In this document: positions 10,914-19,411 of the stretch, in pieces
Layout: every line of letters starts with the position of its first letter
Numbering within the stretch: position 1 is the stretch's first letter
Assembly: GCA_022793995.1 (NCBI GenBank)
Contig: JAAWDY010000059.1
Span: forward strand, 1 to 52,465
Length of the DNA stretch: 52,465 nucleotides
Direction of reading: 5' to 3'
DNA from: Coprococcus sp.
Lineage (GTDB): Bacteria > Bacillota > Clostridia > Lachnospirales > Lachnospiraceae
Notes under the pieces: model-generated
Database searches by the model: none
What the model was told of the DNA's origin: nothing
Seen by the model: the letters and a program-made list of their open reading frames with translations, nothing else
Program-made: the position numbers and the translations under genes

Positions 10914-10930
10914 ATCGCCGATTAGGCGAT
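10914..10930. repeat. TCGCC/GGCGA hairpin repeat
   Basis: ATCGCC-GATTA-GGCGAT, a copy of the dispersed 17-18-bp hairpin. Other copies are at 5843, 5969, 16867, 38682, 40400 and 42413. It is followed by TCCATT as at several other copies. Confidence 0.75.
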
Positions 10931-10971
10931 TCCATTGCCCCGCCCCAGTGCGGGAGTCTGACCCCGTAAAT

Positions 10972-10998
10972 AAGGGTATCAGAATCTCTGACACCCTT
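10972..10998 (-). terminator. Probable terminator of codY
   Basis: AAGGGTGTCAGA and TCTGATACCCTT (minus strand) form a 12-bp stem with a 3-base loop, only 8 bp past the codY stop. The following tract is TTATTTAC, so its efficiency is uncertain. Confidence 0.55.
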
Positions 10999-11005
10999 TC
11001 TTTAG

Positions 11006-11788
11006 TTATTTCATTCTTTCTTTTTTCATTTGTTCTAATTCTTTGAACACGTAATCGTTCACGACCTTGATGTAGGTTCCCTTCATCCCGGATGACCGGG
11101 ACTCGATCACTCCGGCGCTTTCAAACTTCCTTAACGCATTCACAATCACAGACCGTGTGATGCCGACGCGGTCGGCGATCTTGCTTGCCACCAGGATTCC
11201 TTCTACGCCGTCCAGCTCCTCAAAAATATGGATGATCGCCTCCAGCTCAGAAAACGATAATGTACTGATCGCCGACTGGACGATCTGCTCCTTGCGCATC
11301 TCTTCCGCGCTCTCCTCATTGACGGAACGCAGCATCTCGAGTCCTACTACCGTTGTCCCGTACTCGCTCAGAATAATGTCGTCAATCTCATATTCTGAAT
11401 CCATTTTGTAAATAAACAGTGTTCCCAGACGCTCTCCCGCAATATCGATCGGAGTGATAATCGCCTGATACCCCTTCACCAACTCCGGTGTGAACCCTAA
11501 TGTCTGAAGATTCACATTCTCTTTTGTGGAAAGGATTCCCAGAAGTCTCTCGTTCAACAGCTCGTCAATGTGGACCCCCACTTCCCCTCCAATCAGCTCC
11601 CGGATCTCCGGGACGCCTTCACAGATACCTACTCCCAATACCTTTCCTTTTTTGCTGACCACCAATACACTGGACAGCAAAATCTCAGTTAACACCTCGC
11701 AGATATCGTTAAATACAACTTTGCTGGAGCTGTTATTGTGGAGCAATTTGTTGATTTTTCTTGTCTTATCCAATAATTGTACGCTCAT
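11006..11788 (-). CDS. codY: GTP-sensing transcriptional pleiotropic repressor CodY
   Basis: This global regulator represses amino-acid uptake, biosynthesis and stationary-phase genes while GTP and branched-chain amino acids are plentiful. The 260 residues start MSVQLLDKTRKINKLL. An N-terminal GAF ligand domain spans about 1-155. A C-terminal winged HTH (about 195-245) reads ASKIADRVGITRSVIVNALR and ends with GMKGTYIKV, as in Bacillus CodY. An ATG four codons upstream is rejected because GGAGG lies inside that stretch, just before the chosen ATG. It has its own promoter at 11883-11911. topA and dprA are upstream, an order also seen around codY in Bacillus. Confidence 0.97.
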   Translation of the reverse strand: MSVQLLDKTRKINKLLHNNSSSKVVFNDICEVLTEILLSSVLVVSKKGKVLGVGICEGVPEIRELIGGEVGVHIDELLNERLLGILSTKENVNLQTLGFTPELVKGYQAIITPIDIAGERLGTLFIYKMDSEYEIDDIILSEYGTTVVGLEMLRSVNEESAEEMRKEQIVQSAISTLSFSELEAIIHIFEELDGVEGILVASKIADRVGITRSVIVNALRKFESAGVIESRSSGMKGTYIKVVNDYVFKELEQMKKERMK

Positions 11789-11882
11789 CTCTGCCTCCAT
11801 CAGATTTTTTGCTTGATTTTTTCCTGCCCCCGAACCGCAGGGTATTGTTTCAATTATTCGTACAAATTAAAAAAAAATCTAT

Positions 11883-11911
11883 ATATTAGTATGCTATCAT
11901 ACAATTATCAA
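11883..11911 (-). promoter_or_regulatory. Promoter of codY
   Basis: Minus-strand TTGATA (11906-11911), a 17-bp spacer and TAATAT (11883-11888) lie in the very AT-rich 158-bp gap between topA and codY. Confidence 0.65.
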
Positions 11912-11947
11912 GAACTCAACGAATTTCCTAATTTTTTTCTTTTTTTA

Positions 11948-14029
11948 TTAATTTTTAATTTTTTCCTCGCTTTTTACGAAGCCGCACTGCTCGTCGCTGC
12001 ATACCAGGCGACTACCTTTCTCCAGCATAAAGCTTCCGCATTTCGGACATTTTTCAGCGGATGGCTTCTGCCATGACATAAAATCACACTCTGGATTATC
12101 CTCGCATCCAAAATAGCGTCTACCCTTTTTTGTCTTGCGGATAACCACCGATTTCCCGCACTTCGGGCAGGCTACCCCGATCTTTTCCAGATATGGCTTG
12201 GTATTCTTACACTCCGGAAATCCCGGGCATGCCAGGAACTTTCCATGTGGTCCGTACTTGACGACCATATTTCTTCCGCATTCTTCGCAGATTACGTCGG
12301 TCACTTCGTCTTCGATCTTGACCGTTTCCAGCTCCTGTTCGGCCCTTTTAACCGCCTCTTCAAAATCCGGATAGAAGTTGCTGACAACCGACTTCCACTC
12401 TACTTTCCCTTCGGCAATCATATCCAAAAGACCTTCCATATAGGCCGTAAAATTCGCATCCACAATGCTTTTAAACGACTGAATCATCATATGATTCACC
12501 ACTTCCCCCAGTTCAGTGAGGTAAAGGTTCTTGTTCTCTTTCGCCACATACCGCCTGGCGATAATCGTAGAGATCGTAGGCGCGTAGGTACTTGGCCTTC
12601 CAATCCCCAGCTCCTCAAGCGCTTTGACGAGCGCTGCCTCCGTATAATGTGCCGGCGGCTGTGTAAAATGCTGCTTATATGAATAAGACGCTTCCGTAAT
12701 CCTGGAATTTTTATCCAGGCTTCCCAGCATCCGGTTGCCGTTCTCTTTCTCCTCATCCATCTCTGTATACACCAAACGAAATCCTTCAAACACGATCCTT
12801 GAGGCCGCCGCTGTGAACAGATAGTCTCCTGTACTGATCTTTACAGACGTCGTCTCATATCTTGCCGGCTGCATACGACTCGCCACATACCGCTTCCAGA
12901 TCAGTTGATACAGACGGAACTGATCCCTCGTGAGGGAATCTTTTACCGCCGCGGGAGTCCGAATCACATCAGACGGACGGATCGCCTCATGCGCGTCCTG
13001 GACGTTCCGGTTCTCAAGCTTAGTCTCCGTTTGCTGACCTGCTACAAACTCTTTCCCATAAACTTCGCCGATATATTGTCTGACACTCTGATCTGCTTCT
13101 TCGGAAATCCGGGTCGAATCTGTACGAAGATACGTGATAAGACCGACCGTACCATTCCCTTTGATATCGATTCCTTCATACAACTGCTGTGCGATCCGCA
13201 TGGTCTTGGACGTAGCAAAATTCAGCGTCTTGGACGCTTCCTGCTGCAATGTGCTGGTGGTAAATGGAAGCGGCGCCTTCTTGCTTCGCTCCCCCTTCTT
13301 CACATCCTCCACCCGACATTCCTTGTCCTTTACCGCACTGAGAATAGAATCAAGTTCTTCTTTATTTTTAATCGTAATTTTCTGCTCTTTTGTCCCATAG
13401 AATTTCGCTGTCAGCGGCTTTTTCTCGCCCTCTGCCAGAAATTGGGCGTCCAATGTCCAGTATTCCTCCGGTATGAAAGAATTGATCTCTTCCTCCCTGT
13501 CTGCAATGATACGCAGAGCAACAGACTGGACACGGCCTGCGCTGAGTCCCCTTTTTACCTTTACCCAAAGGATCGGGCTGATCTTATACCCCACAATCCT
13601 GTCCAGCATGCGCCTTGCCTGCTGCGCGTCCACCAGGTTCATATCGATTTCCCGTGCATTTTTCAAAGATGCCTTAACCGCGCTCTTCGTAATCTCGTTA
13701 AAGCTGATACGGTATACTTTTTTTCCTTCCAGCTTGAGAGCTTTGGTAAGATGCCATGAGATCGCTTCCCCTTCCCGGTCCGGGTCGGTTGCAAGATAGA
13801 TCTTGTCGGCTTTTTTGACCTCTTTTCTGAGACCTGCCAGAAGCTCTCCTTTTCCCCGGATCGTAATATATTTGGGTTCATAATCATGATCTACGTCGAT
13901 TCCCAGTTGACTTTTCGGCAAATCCCTCACATGCCCGTTGGACGCGGCCACCACGTAACTGCTTCCCAGGAACTTCTTAATGGTCTTCACTTTTGTAGGT
14001 GATTCCACTATCACAAGATATCGTGCCAT
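11948..14029 (-). CDS. topA: DNA topoisomerase I
   Basis: This type IA topoisomerase relaxes negative supercoils. The 693 residues start MARYLVIVESPTK. The TOPRIM domain has E9 and the TDPDREGE block (D82, D84). The catalytic tyrosine is Y300 in GLITYLRTDSTR. Three C-terminal C4 zinc ribbons follow (CEEC/CPGFPEC, CPKC/CEDNPEC, CPKC/CSDEQC). An upstream in-frame start 27 codons earlier is rejected because GGAGG lies directly before the ATG at 14029 and the extension runs into a 92-bp repeat. It follows dprA, as in many Firmicutes. Confidence 0.97.
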   Translation of the reverse strand: MARYLVIVESPTKVKTIKKFLGSSYVVAASNGHVRDLPKSQLGIDVDHDYEPKYITIRGKGELLAGLRKEVKKADKIYLATDPDREGEAISWHLTKALKLEGKKVYRISFNEITKSAVKASLKNAREIDMNLVDAQQARRMLDRIVGYKISPILWVKVKRGLSAGRVQSVALRIIADREEEINSFIPEEYWTLDAQFLAEGEKKPLTAKFYGTKEQKITIKNKEELDSILSAVKDKECRVEDVKKGERSKKAPLPFTTSTLQQEASKTLNFATSKTMRIAQQLYEGIDIKGNGTVGLITYLRTDSTRISEEADQSVRQYIGEVYGKEFVAGQQTETKLENRNVQDAHEAIRPSDVIRTPAAVKDSLTRDQFRLYQLIWKRYVASRMQPARYETTSVKISTGDYLFTAAASRIVFEGFRLVYTEMDEEKENGNRMLGSLDKNSRITEASYSYKQHFTQPPAHYTEAALVKALEELGIGRPSTYAPTISTIIARRYVAKENKNLYLTELGEVVNHMMIQSFKSIVDANFTAYMEGLLDMIAEGKVEWKSVVSNFYPDFEEAVKRAEQELETVKIEDEVTDVICEECGRNMVVKYGPHGKFLACPGFPECKNTKPYLEKIGVACPKCGKSVVIRKTKKGRRYFGCEDNPECDFMSWQKPSAEKCPKCGSFMLEKGSRLVCSDEQCGFVKSEEKIKN

Positions 14030-14060
14030 ATATTTCCTCCATTCTGTGTGCTTTTCATGG

Positions 14061-14152
14061 TATACCCGTGAGACAAATGATTTGCCAACAATTTGCTTTT
14101 TGTTTCGCAATCATTACAAATCATTTGGCAAATAAGTATGCTCGTGAGTATA
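14061..14152. repeat. 92-bp palindromic element, copy 2
   Basis: It is bounded by TATACCCGTGAG (14061-14072) and CTCGTGAGTATA (14141-14152), with inner AAATGATTTGCC and AAATCATTTGGC segments. Read on the minus strand it aligns along its length with copy 1 at 2927-3020, sharing GCATACTTATTTGCCAAATG. It separates dprA from topA and lies a few bases past the dprA stop. Confidence 0.7.
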
Positions 14153-14154
14153 AT

Positions 14155-15273
14155 CTACACACGCCGGATATAATAATTCTTTGAGACTTCCGAGATATAT
14201 CCTTTTAGTTCAAGCGATACAAGGATCCCTGCCAGCTCCTGCGGTGCAAGATGCGCTTCCTGCAAAAGCTCTTCTTGGTTTCTCGGATACAGACCGAGCT
14301 TACTATACACCAAATTTTCTATGCTTTCAAGCATTATTTTATTTTTACCTTTTTTTCTGTCCGTATCCGTGCCTTCTTTTTCTTCTTCCTTTTTACTTTG
14401 GATTCCCAGCTCATCCAGCATTTCCTGTGGATTTAAAAGGATCCCCGCCCCCTGGCGGATCAAATTATTCGTCCCTCTACTCAATTCTTCTGTGACCGGC
14501 CCTGGGAGAGCATAGACGTCCCTTCCTTGCTCCAGCGCCAGATCCGCGGTGATGAGGGAACCGCTTTTCTCTCTCGCCTCCATCACAAGCACAATGTCCG
14601 CAAGCGCGCTGATGATCCGGTTCCTTGCAGGAAAATTTGACGGAAGAGGAGGCGTTCCCGGAGGGAATTCCGACACAATCCCTCCTTTCCTTTCCAAATC
14701 CTGGTATAGTCCTTTATGTTCCCGCGGATAGCAGATATCTGTCCCGCACCCTAAGACTGCACAGGTCATTCCTCCTACATTCAAAGCTCCTCTGTGGGCG
14801 AATCCATCGATTCCTCTTGCCATCCCGCTTATGATCTGTATCCCCGCCTCCGCCAAAGCTTCGGCAAATTCAAGCGTCATCCTTTCTCCATATGCGCTGC
14901 ATCTGCGCGCCCCGACAATCGCCGCTGAAATACGCTCTTCTTTTGGAAGGTGTCCCTTCAAATACAGGGCGTAAGGCATTCCCGGAAGGCTGTCAAATCT
15001 GGCGGGATAATCCGGGCTGTGCCACGGAATAAACCGAATTCCCTTTTCCGCCAGATGTGCATATTCCTTTTTCCAGTCTTTCTTTTTCCGGCTTTCTTTT
15101 ATCTTCGACACTTCCCTGTCGGACAAGTTCTCCCTAAGAGGCGCGGACAGAATCGTTTCTTCTATATTATAGATTGCTTTCGCAGAACCAATGCATTTAC
15201 GGATACTCCTTTTTCTGTCAGCCCGTATCCCTTCCACATTGGCAAACCAGTATTCATAGTATTCTTCTTCCAT
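14155..15273 (-). CDS. dprA: DNA processing protein DprA (Smf)
   Basis: DprA protects incoming single-stranded DNA and loads RecA during natural transformation; it is also widespread in species not known to be transformable. The 372 residues have an N-terminal SAM-like region, the Rossmann DprA core (GARRCSAYGERM, GMARGIDGFAHRGAL, GCGTDICYP, FPARNRIISAL, GSLITADLALEQGRDV), and a C-terminal winged helix (about 305-372). A TTG eight codons upstream is rejected. GAGGAGGG lies just before the ATG at 15273, and yifB stops 11 bp earlier. dprA and yifB form a two-gene competence-type unit. Confidence 0.96.
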   Translation of the reverse strand: MEEEYYEYWFANVEGIRADRKRSIRKCIGSAKAIYNIEETILSAPLRENLSDREVSKIKESRKKKDWKKEYAHLAEKGIRFIPWHSPDYPARFDSLPGMPYALYLKGHLPKEERISAAIVGARRCSAYGERMTLEFAEALAEAGIQIISGMARGIDGFAHRGALNVGGMTCAVLGCGTDICYPREHKGLYQDLERKGGIVSEFPPGTPPLPSNFPARNRIISALADIVLVMEAREKSGSLITADLALEQGRDVYALPGPVTEELSRGTNNLIRQGAGILLNPQEMLDELGIQSKKEEEKEGTDTDRKKGKNKIMLESIENLVYSKLGLYPRNQEELLQEAHLAPQELAGILVSLELKGYISEVSKNYYIRRV

Positions 15274-15284
15274 CCGTCCCTCCT

Positions 15285-16823
15285 CTATCTTCCCCAATAT
15301 TTCTTATCGATCATTCGATAGCTGACCGCTTCTTTGATATGTTCCTCACGGATTTTTTCCTCACCCGCCAGATCAGCGATCGTTCTCGCTACCTTCAGTG
15401 TTTTATAAAAACTACGCGCTGTCAGATTCATGACTTCGTATGCCTGGCGTAGAAGCCTCTCGCCTCCTGTATCAAGAACGCACCATTCTTTTACCGCCTC
15501 TCTCCCCATCTGGGAATTTGACGCGATTCCAAGTCCTCTAAACCGCCGTTCCTGTATCTTCCTGGCGTGCTCCACCTGGCTTCGCATCGTGCTGGAGTCA
15601 GAATCGCTCTGACGTGCGGTAAGCGCCTCATACTTCACTTTCGGAGCCTCTACGCAGACATCAAGGCGATCCAGGAACGGCTGGCTTATCTTTCCCAGAT
15701 ACCTCTGAATCTGAGGGAGGGTACAGCAGCATCGTATCAGATCAGGGTAATATCCGCAGGGGCATGGATTCATTGCAGCGACCAGCATAAAATCCGCCGG
15801 AAAGCAATATGCCCCGTGATTTCGCACCAGATGGATACATTTATCTTCAAGCGGCTGCCGCAGGGATTCCAGGACACCGCGCGGAAACTCTGCCAGTTCG
15901 TCCAGAAACAGTACGCCGCCGTTTGCCAAAGTGACCTCCCCCGGAACCGGAATCCGCCCTCCTCCTACGAGCGCCGCCCTTGTCACCGTATGGTGGACTT
16001 CACGGAACGGCCTTCTGGTAATCAATGGATCCTCGCTCCTAACTTTTCCCGCGGCGCTGTATATTTTCGTGATCTTCAGGCTTTCATCCCTTTCCAGTTC
16101 CGGCAGGATCGTAGGAATCCGCTTTGCCATCATCGTTTTCCCGGATCCTGGCGGCCCAATATACAGAAGATTATGATTTCCCGCCACAGCGATGAGCGTC
16201 GCGCGTTTTACCCCTTCCTGTCCCTGAATCTCACTATAATCTATGTCGCTCTTTATCCGGACATGCATCCGATCCCTGTGCTCTTCCACTTTATCCGCAC
16301 CCGGCATCGCCCGGCCTTTCGCCCACTCGCACAGATCCTTAAGGCTTGCCGCTCCCAGAATCTCGATTCCTTCCACCAGTTTCCCTTCCCTCTCATTCAC
16401 TTTGGGAACAACGCACCTCATAATTCCTTGTTCTTTCGCCTCGGACACAATAGCCAAGATGCCCTCCACCGGCTGTATCTTCCCATCCAGGCCCAGTTCC
16501 CCTACAAAGAGGGTATCTTTCAGCTTTCCACATGGAATCTCGCCTAATGCGGCAAGCACAGCCGCCGCGATAGGCAGGTCAAATACATTCCCTCTCTTTC
16601 TCACACATGCAGGCGACAGATTGACGACGATTTTTTTCGCCGGGAGCATAAATCCTGTGTTCCGCATGGCTGTACGCACTCTCTCCGCCGCCTCCTTTAC
16701 CTCGGACGACAAATATCCCACCATGTGAAATACAGGAAGCCCGTTGCTCACATCTGCTTCCACCTGCACAAACGCTACGTTCAGCCCTTGTACGGACGCT
16801 GATAATACCGTATAAAAACCCAT
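15285..16823 (-). CDS. yifB: YifB/ComM family Mg-chelatase-like AAA+ ATPase
   Basis: ComM in proteobacteria is a helicase that promotes branch migration of recombining DNA during transformation. This 512-residue relative has an N-terminal Lon-protease-like fold (about 20-165), a Walker A GPPGSGKT (223-230), a Walker B LFLDELAEF, and the C-terminal Mg_chelatase_C domain. The zinc-binding-like CPCGYYPD segment is present. The start has an AAGGAGA site. It lies 11 bp upstream of dprA and is surely co-transcribed, which fits a shared role in DNA uptake or recombination. Confidence 0.95.
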   Translation of the reverse strand: MGFYTVLSASVQGLNVAFVQVEADVSNGLPVFHMVGYLSSEVKEAAERVRTAMRNTGFMLPAKKIVVNLSPACVRKRGNVFDLPIAAAVLAALGEIPCGKLKDTLFVGELGLDGKIQPVEGILAIVSEAKEQGIMRCVVPKVNEREGKLVEGIEILGAASLKDLCEWAKGRAMPGADKVEEHRDRMHVRIKSDIDYSEIQGQEGVKRATLIAVAGNHNLLYIGPPGSGKTMMAKRIPTILPELERDESLKITKIYSAAGKVRSEDPLITRRPFREVHHTVTRAALVGGGRIPVPGEVTLANGGVLFLDELAEFPRGVLESLRQPLEDKCIHLVRNHGAYCFPADFMLVAAMNPCPCGYYPDLIRCCCTLPQIQRYLGKISQPFLDRLDVCVEAPKVKYEALTARQSDSDSSTMRSQVEHARKIQERRFRGLGIASNSQMGREAVKEWCVLDTGGERLLRQAYEVMNLTARSFYKTLKVARTIADLAGEEKIREEHIKEAVSYRMIDKKYWGR

Positions 16824-16850
16824 ATAAAATTATTCTCCTTACCATGAAAC

Positions 16851-16903
16851 ATACCTTATGAAACACATCGCCGAATAGGCGATTGGATTCACGAAGGATA
16901 CCT
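16851..16903. repeat. Inverted copy of the 5821-5999 repeat unit
   Basis: Read on the minus strand, this segment runs GGTATCC, CGTGAATCC, the hairpin AATCGCC-TATTC-GGCGAT (16867-16884), then GTGTTTCATAAGGTAT. It matches the unit at 5959-6000. It lies 28 bp upstream of yifB. The rest of the 16824-17136 gap holds a second dyad repeat and no gene. Confidence 0.75.
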
Positions 16904-17048
16904 TTTGATCTTGCATAAAAGCAACAGAACTATTCTCTTATATTCCAGAAATACTGTGGCGAGCGCCACGACGATTCGCTAAAAGAAAACCGAAATCCTT
17001 TAGAAAATGTATTCTTATGATATCCGATTGCTTGGAAATTGTCAAGAT

Positions 17049-17100
17049 ATTTCCAACTATGCGGTTGCTGTGAATCGCAGTTCCAACCGCAAAGTTTGAG
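17049..17100. repeat. Imperfect 50-bp dyad repeat, copy B
   Basis: GCGGTTG and CAACCGC flank CTGTGAATCGCAGTTC, forming a dyad. The segment resembles 8165-8215 over about 50 bp. It lies 35 bp past the lipoprotein stop codon. Confidence 0.5.
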
Positions 17101-17136
17101 ATATTTTATACCTTACAGTCAATGGCTGAACTGTTC

Positions 17137-18315
17137 CTATCTATAGTGTTCCAACCACTGTTCATCTGTCAGTCTCGGTCTGTACCACTTTGTCCATGCA
17201 TCTGCATCTTGGCAGACAACTCTGTTCGACACATACTGAAAGTCTCCGTTTTCCAGGGGACGGACCACCAGTTCGCTGGAAAAGGCAAGGTCTGATTCCT
17301 TCCTCTCCCACACAGCTTCGACCAAAAGCTTTATTGTCCCGTCTTCTTGTTCTTCATAGCCTACGACTTCCGGATACGGCCCGTAAGGAAATTCACAGTC
17401 ATATATTCCCCTGGGCCTATACCGGTATGTCCGGCCCTCTGGGGCATAATCCGCATTTTTTTCGATATCCTCACTGTCCATTTGAGCAAAATATGTTTGA
17501 AGTACTCCTTCAAATTCAGACTTGGGAATCTCATATTCTGTACCACCGTAATTTGCGTCGTACGGGACATCGGCGCCATATTTTAACCGGTACATAAGCT
17601 CGTATAGGTCATAAAAATCCAGATTCGTATGATCCTGCTCATCCCAATCAACGATCAACATGTTATTCCGTTCATATCCGACCGGTAGGACATACTTCCG
17701 GTTCAATTCCCTTAAAGCCAGATCAAGAGGCTTTACCCGGAATCCAGTCAGCCCCGGATCCCCATCAAAACCTGACGGACGATATTCTTCAATAAAAAAG
17801 TAGCCTTTCTCCGTATATTTCCATGTGTATGCCTCAAATTCATGGAAATAGTCCGCCTTCGGAACATGATCGTTCCATTTCAACTGGCTTACAATCACAT
17901 GGAGCTTTCCCCCATCGGTATGCATGTCATAACGAATAAAACCGCCAGCGTCCATCACAGAAAACAGTTTCAGCTCGGCCTCCTGCTTTTCTTCTGCCTT
18001 TTTACAAAATTCTTCCACCAGCTCATGATTTACCATGTCGATCTGATTGTCCTTGTCCACAGCCGCATATCCGGCGTTTCCCAAATACTTTATGATCTTC
18101 TCTTGCAACGAAAGGCTGTCCAACGTGTTTTCCTTCTCTGCCCCTTCACAAAGATTTCTGTAACCTTCCGCCAGGCTTTCGGATTCATCATAGATCGTTT
18201 CCTGGCATTCATCCCCGCCTTGCCCTTCTTTCTCGTCAAGCCGTCCACTCTTCTCACAGCCACCGCATACAGCGATCATAAGAAACATAAAAATCGCGAT
18301 ATATCCCTTCTTCAA
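17137..18315 (-). CDS. Hypothetical lipoprotein
   Basis: This is a 392-residue secreted protein of no family I can name. The N-terminus (MKKGYIAIFMFLMIAVCGGCEK) is a short signal peptide with a lipobox-like CGG|C at residue 20. A charged linker (about 24-60) and a mature domain rich in aromatic and acidic residues follow, with repeated Tyr/Trp-containing strands. The start codon is TTG, with AAGGGG upstream. It stands alone, with repeats on one side and the decayed islet on the other. A substrate-binding or sensor role is possible but not supported. Confidence 0.75.
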   Translation of the reverse strand: MKKGYIAIFMFLMIAVCGGCEKSGRLDEKEGQGGDECQETIYDESESLAEGYRNLCEGAEKENTLDSLSLQEKIIKYLGNAGYAAVDKDNQIDMVNHELVEEFCKKAEEKQEAELKLFSVMDAGGFIRYDMHTDGGKLHVIVSQLKWNDHVPKADYFHEFEAYTWKYTEKGYFFIEEYRPSGFDGDPGLTGFRVKPLDLALRELNRKYVLPVGYERNNMLIVDWDEQDHTNLDFYDLYELMYRLKYGADVPYDANYGGTEYEIPKSEFEGVLQTYFAQMDSEDIEKNADYAPEGRTYRYRPRGIYDCEFPYGPYPEVVGYEEQEDGTIKLLVEAVWERKESDLAFSSELVVRPLENGDFQYVSNRVVCQDADAWTKWYRPRLTDEQWLEHYR

Positions 18316-18359
18316 TCTGCCCCTTCTTTCCTACGTATGTGATTTTAGTTTTCCCTTTA

Positions 18360-18418
18360 TCACAGCACTTTCAAAAATTCAATCAACTTTTCATTATCAT
18401 TGGCTTCCAAAAAAACAA
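18360..18418 (-). pseudogene. Possible short C-terminal gene remnant
   Basis: A reading frame of about 19 codons ending KLIEFLKVL and a stop lies directly upstream of the lipoprotein, with no start of its own. It reads like the conserved C-terminus of an unknown protein whose body is missing. Too short to be sure. Confidence 0.2.
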
Positions 18419-18462
18419 CCAAAATTTTCCACCTGTACGGTTTTCTGTTGGTGGAATTTTTG
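18411..18462 (-). terminator. Terminator at the left edge of the islet
   Basis: On the minus strand CAAAAATTCCACC (18450-18462) pairs with GGTGGAAAATTTT (18421-18433) and is followed by TTGTTTTTTTGG. It directly follows the AlbA-type remnant and would end transcription out of the islet. Confidence 0.7.
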
Positions 18463-18870
18463 TTAATCATCTTCTGGCAAATTCGCAACAATACGATAAA
18501 CTATATTGTTGGTACTCCCATCTGCCACTATATATCTTGTACCTGTGAGCATCTTAAAATATCTTCGCACTGTCGCAGCAGACTTGCCCGTAACCGCTTC
18601 TGCTTCTTTAGGAGTGATTTCTCCATGCTCTTCCATAAAACTAACAATTGTGCTTACTTTATTATAGTTTTTTTTCGCCAAAACTTCGCTCAAACTTCGC
18701 TCATTTTTTTGAGCGAAGTTTTCATTTTCAGTCTCAAACTTTTCGTGAATCCTTATTGTAGTAATCATATAAGTTCTGTCTGCATCCGTTTCAAACTCCG
18801 GCAATGGTGAACCGTTTCTTTCCAGTTCGCGCAAAATTTTCGATATGCCTGTCGATTTCTTCTCAGACAA
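18463..18870 (-). pseudogene. C-terminal remnant of an AlbA_2/AAA_4 ATP-binding protein
   Basis: The 135 residues match the C-terminus of the RecG-like/AlbA-domain ATP-binding proteins (COG2865): the GISKILRELERNGSPLPEF hinge, FETDADRTYMITTI, then a winged helix (STIVSFMEEHGEITPKEAEAVTG, TVRRYFKML). The N-terminal AlbA and ATPase parts, normally about 350 residues, are absent. The only available start is a TTG with no ribosome-binding site, inside the conserved hinge. Such proteins often accompany toxin or restriction genes in accessory regions. Low GC compared with the flanks suggests transfer followed by decay. Confidence 0.7.
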
Positions 18871-18878
18871 ATCAATTT

Positions 18879-19398
18879 CTATAAAAGCAATGCTTCAATT
18901 TCATGCTCGCTAAATATGCCTGATTGCTTTAATAACTTCTTAAAACACGCCTTTATTGTCTCTTTTGCCGCACAATGCTTTGCTTCATTCAGATATATAA
19001 GTCCTCTCACAATTTATAATTGTCTTGCCACATCTTCCTCTGATACATTTTTATAAAAATCTGCATCCACCCGTCTAAGCTGTACACCATTAGCCCTTGT
19101 AAACAATTCCGGATGCTTATGTATATACTCCTGCAACACATTCCACATTGTCTGCTTATCCTTCGTTTGAAGTGCATCTTCGATCTTACGCGATTTCAAT
19201 TTGGACTGCATCGCGACATCGCGTGTTTTTTCAACCGCCTTAAAAACAAAATATCTGTCCGTTGTTCCGATGGATCATTGTTAAACGGAATATCTGATGA
19301 AATATATTCACAATAAGATAATCTCTCAGCTACCATCCGCAAATTATGCGTTTCATATACTATTTCCTCAAAAGCTCTACCATAGTCTCTCGTGCTCT
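18879..19398 (-). pseudogene. Disrupted gene of unknown family
   Basis: Three pieces appear to be one former gene. The first frame (19396 to about 19260) includes AFEEIVYETHNLRMVAERL and ISSDIPFNNDPSEQ. A shift near 19262 leads into a second frame (FVFKAVEKTRDV, then YIHKHPELFTRANGVQL) that stops at 19014. The same frame continues after that stop with GLIYLNEAKHCAAKETIKAC to a second stop at 18879. No start with a ribosome-binding site is present. I do not recognise the family. Its place between a HEPN gene and an AlbA-type remnant suggests a defence or mobile gene. Confidence 0.45.
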
Positions 19399-19411
19399 AC
19401 ACAAAATAAAT

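Noticed and set aside
12905..13759. Long plus-strand frame of 284 codons opposite topA
   Set aside because: It lies wholly antisense to conserved topA sequence, shows no domain, and has no ribosome-binding site.
15567..16547. Plus-strand frame of 326 codons opposite yifB
   Set aside because: Antisense to a well-conserved ATPase gene; composition is that of a mirror frame and no motif is present.
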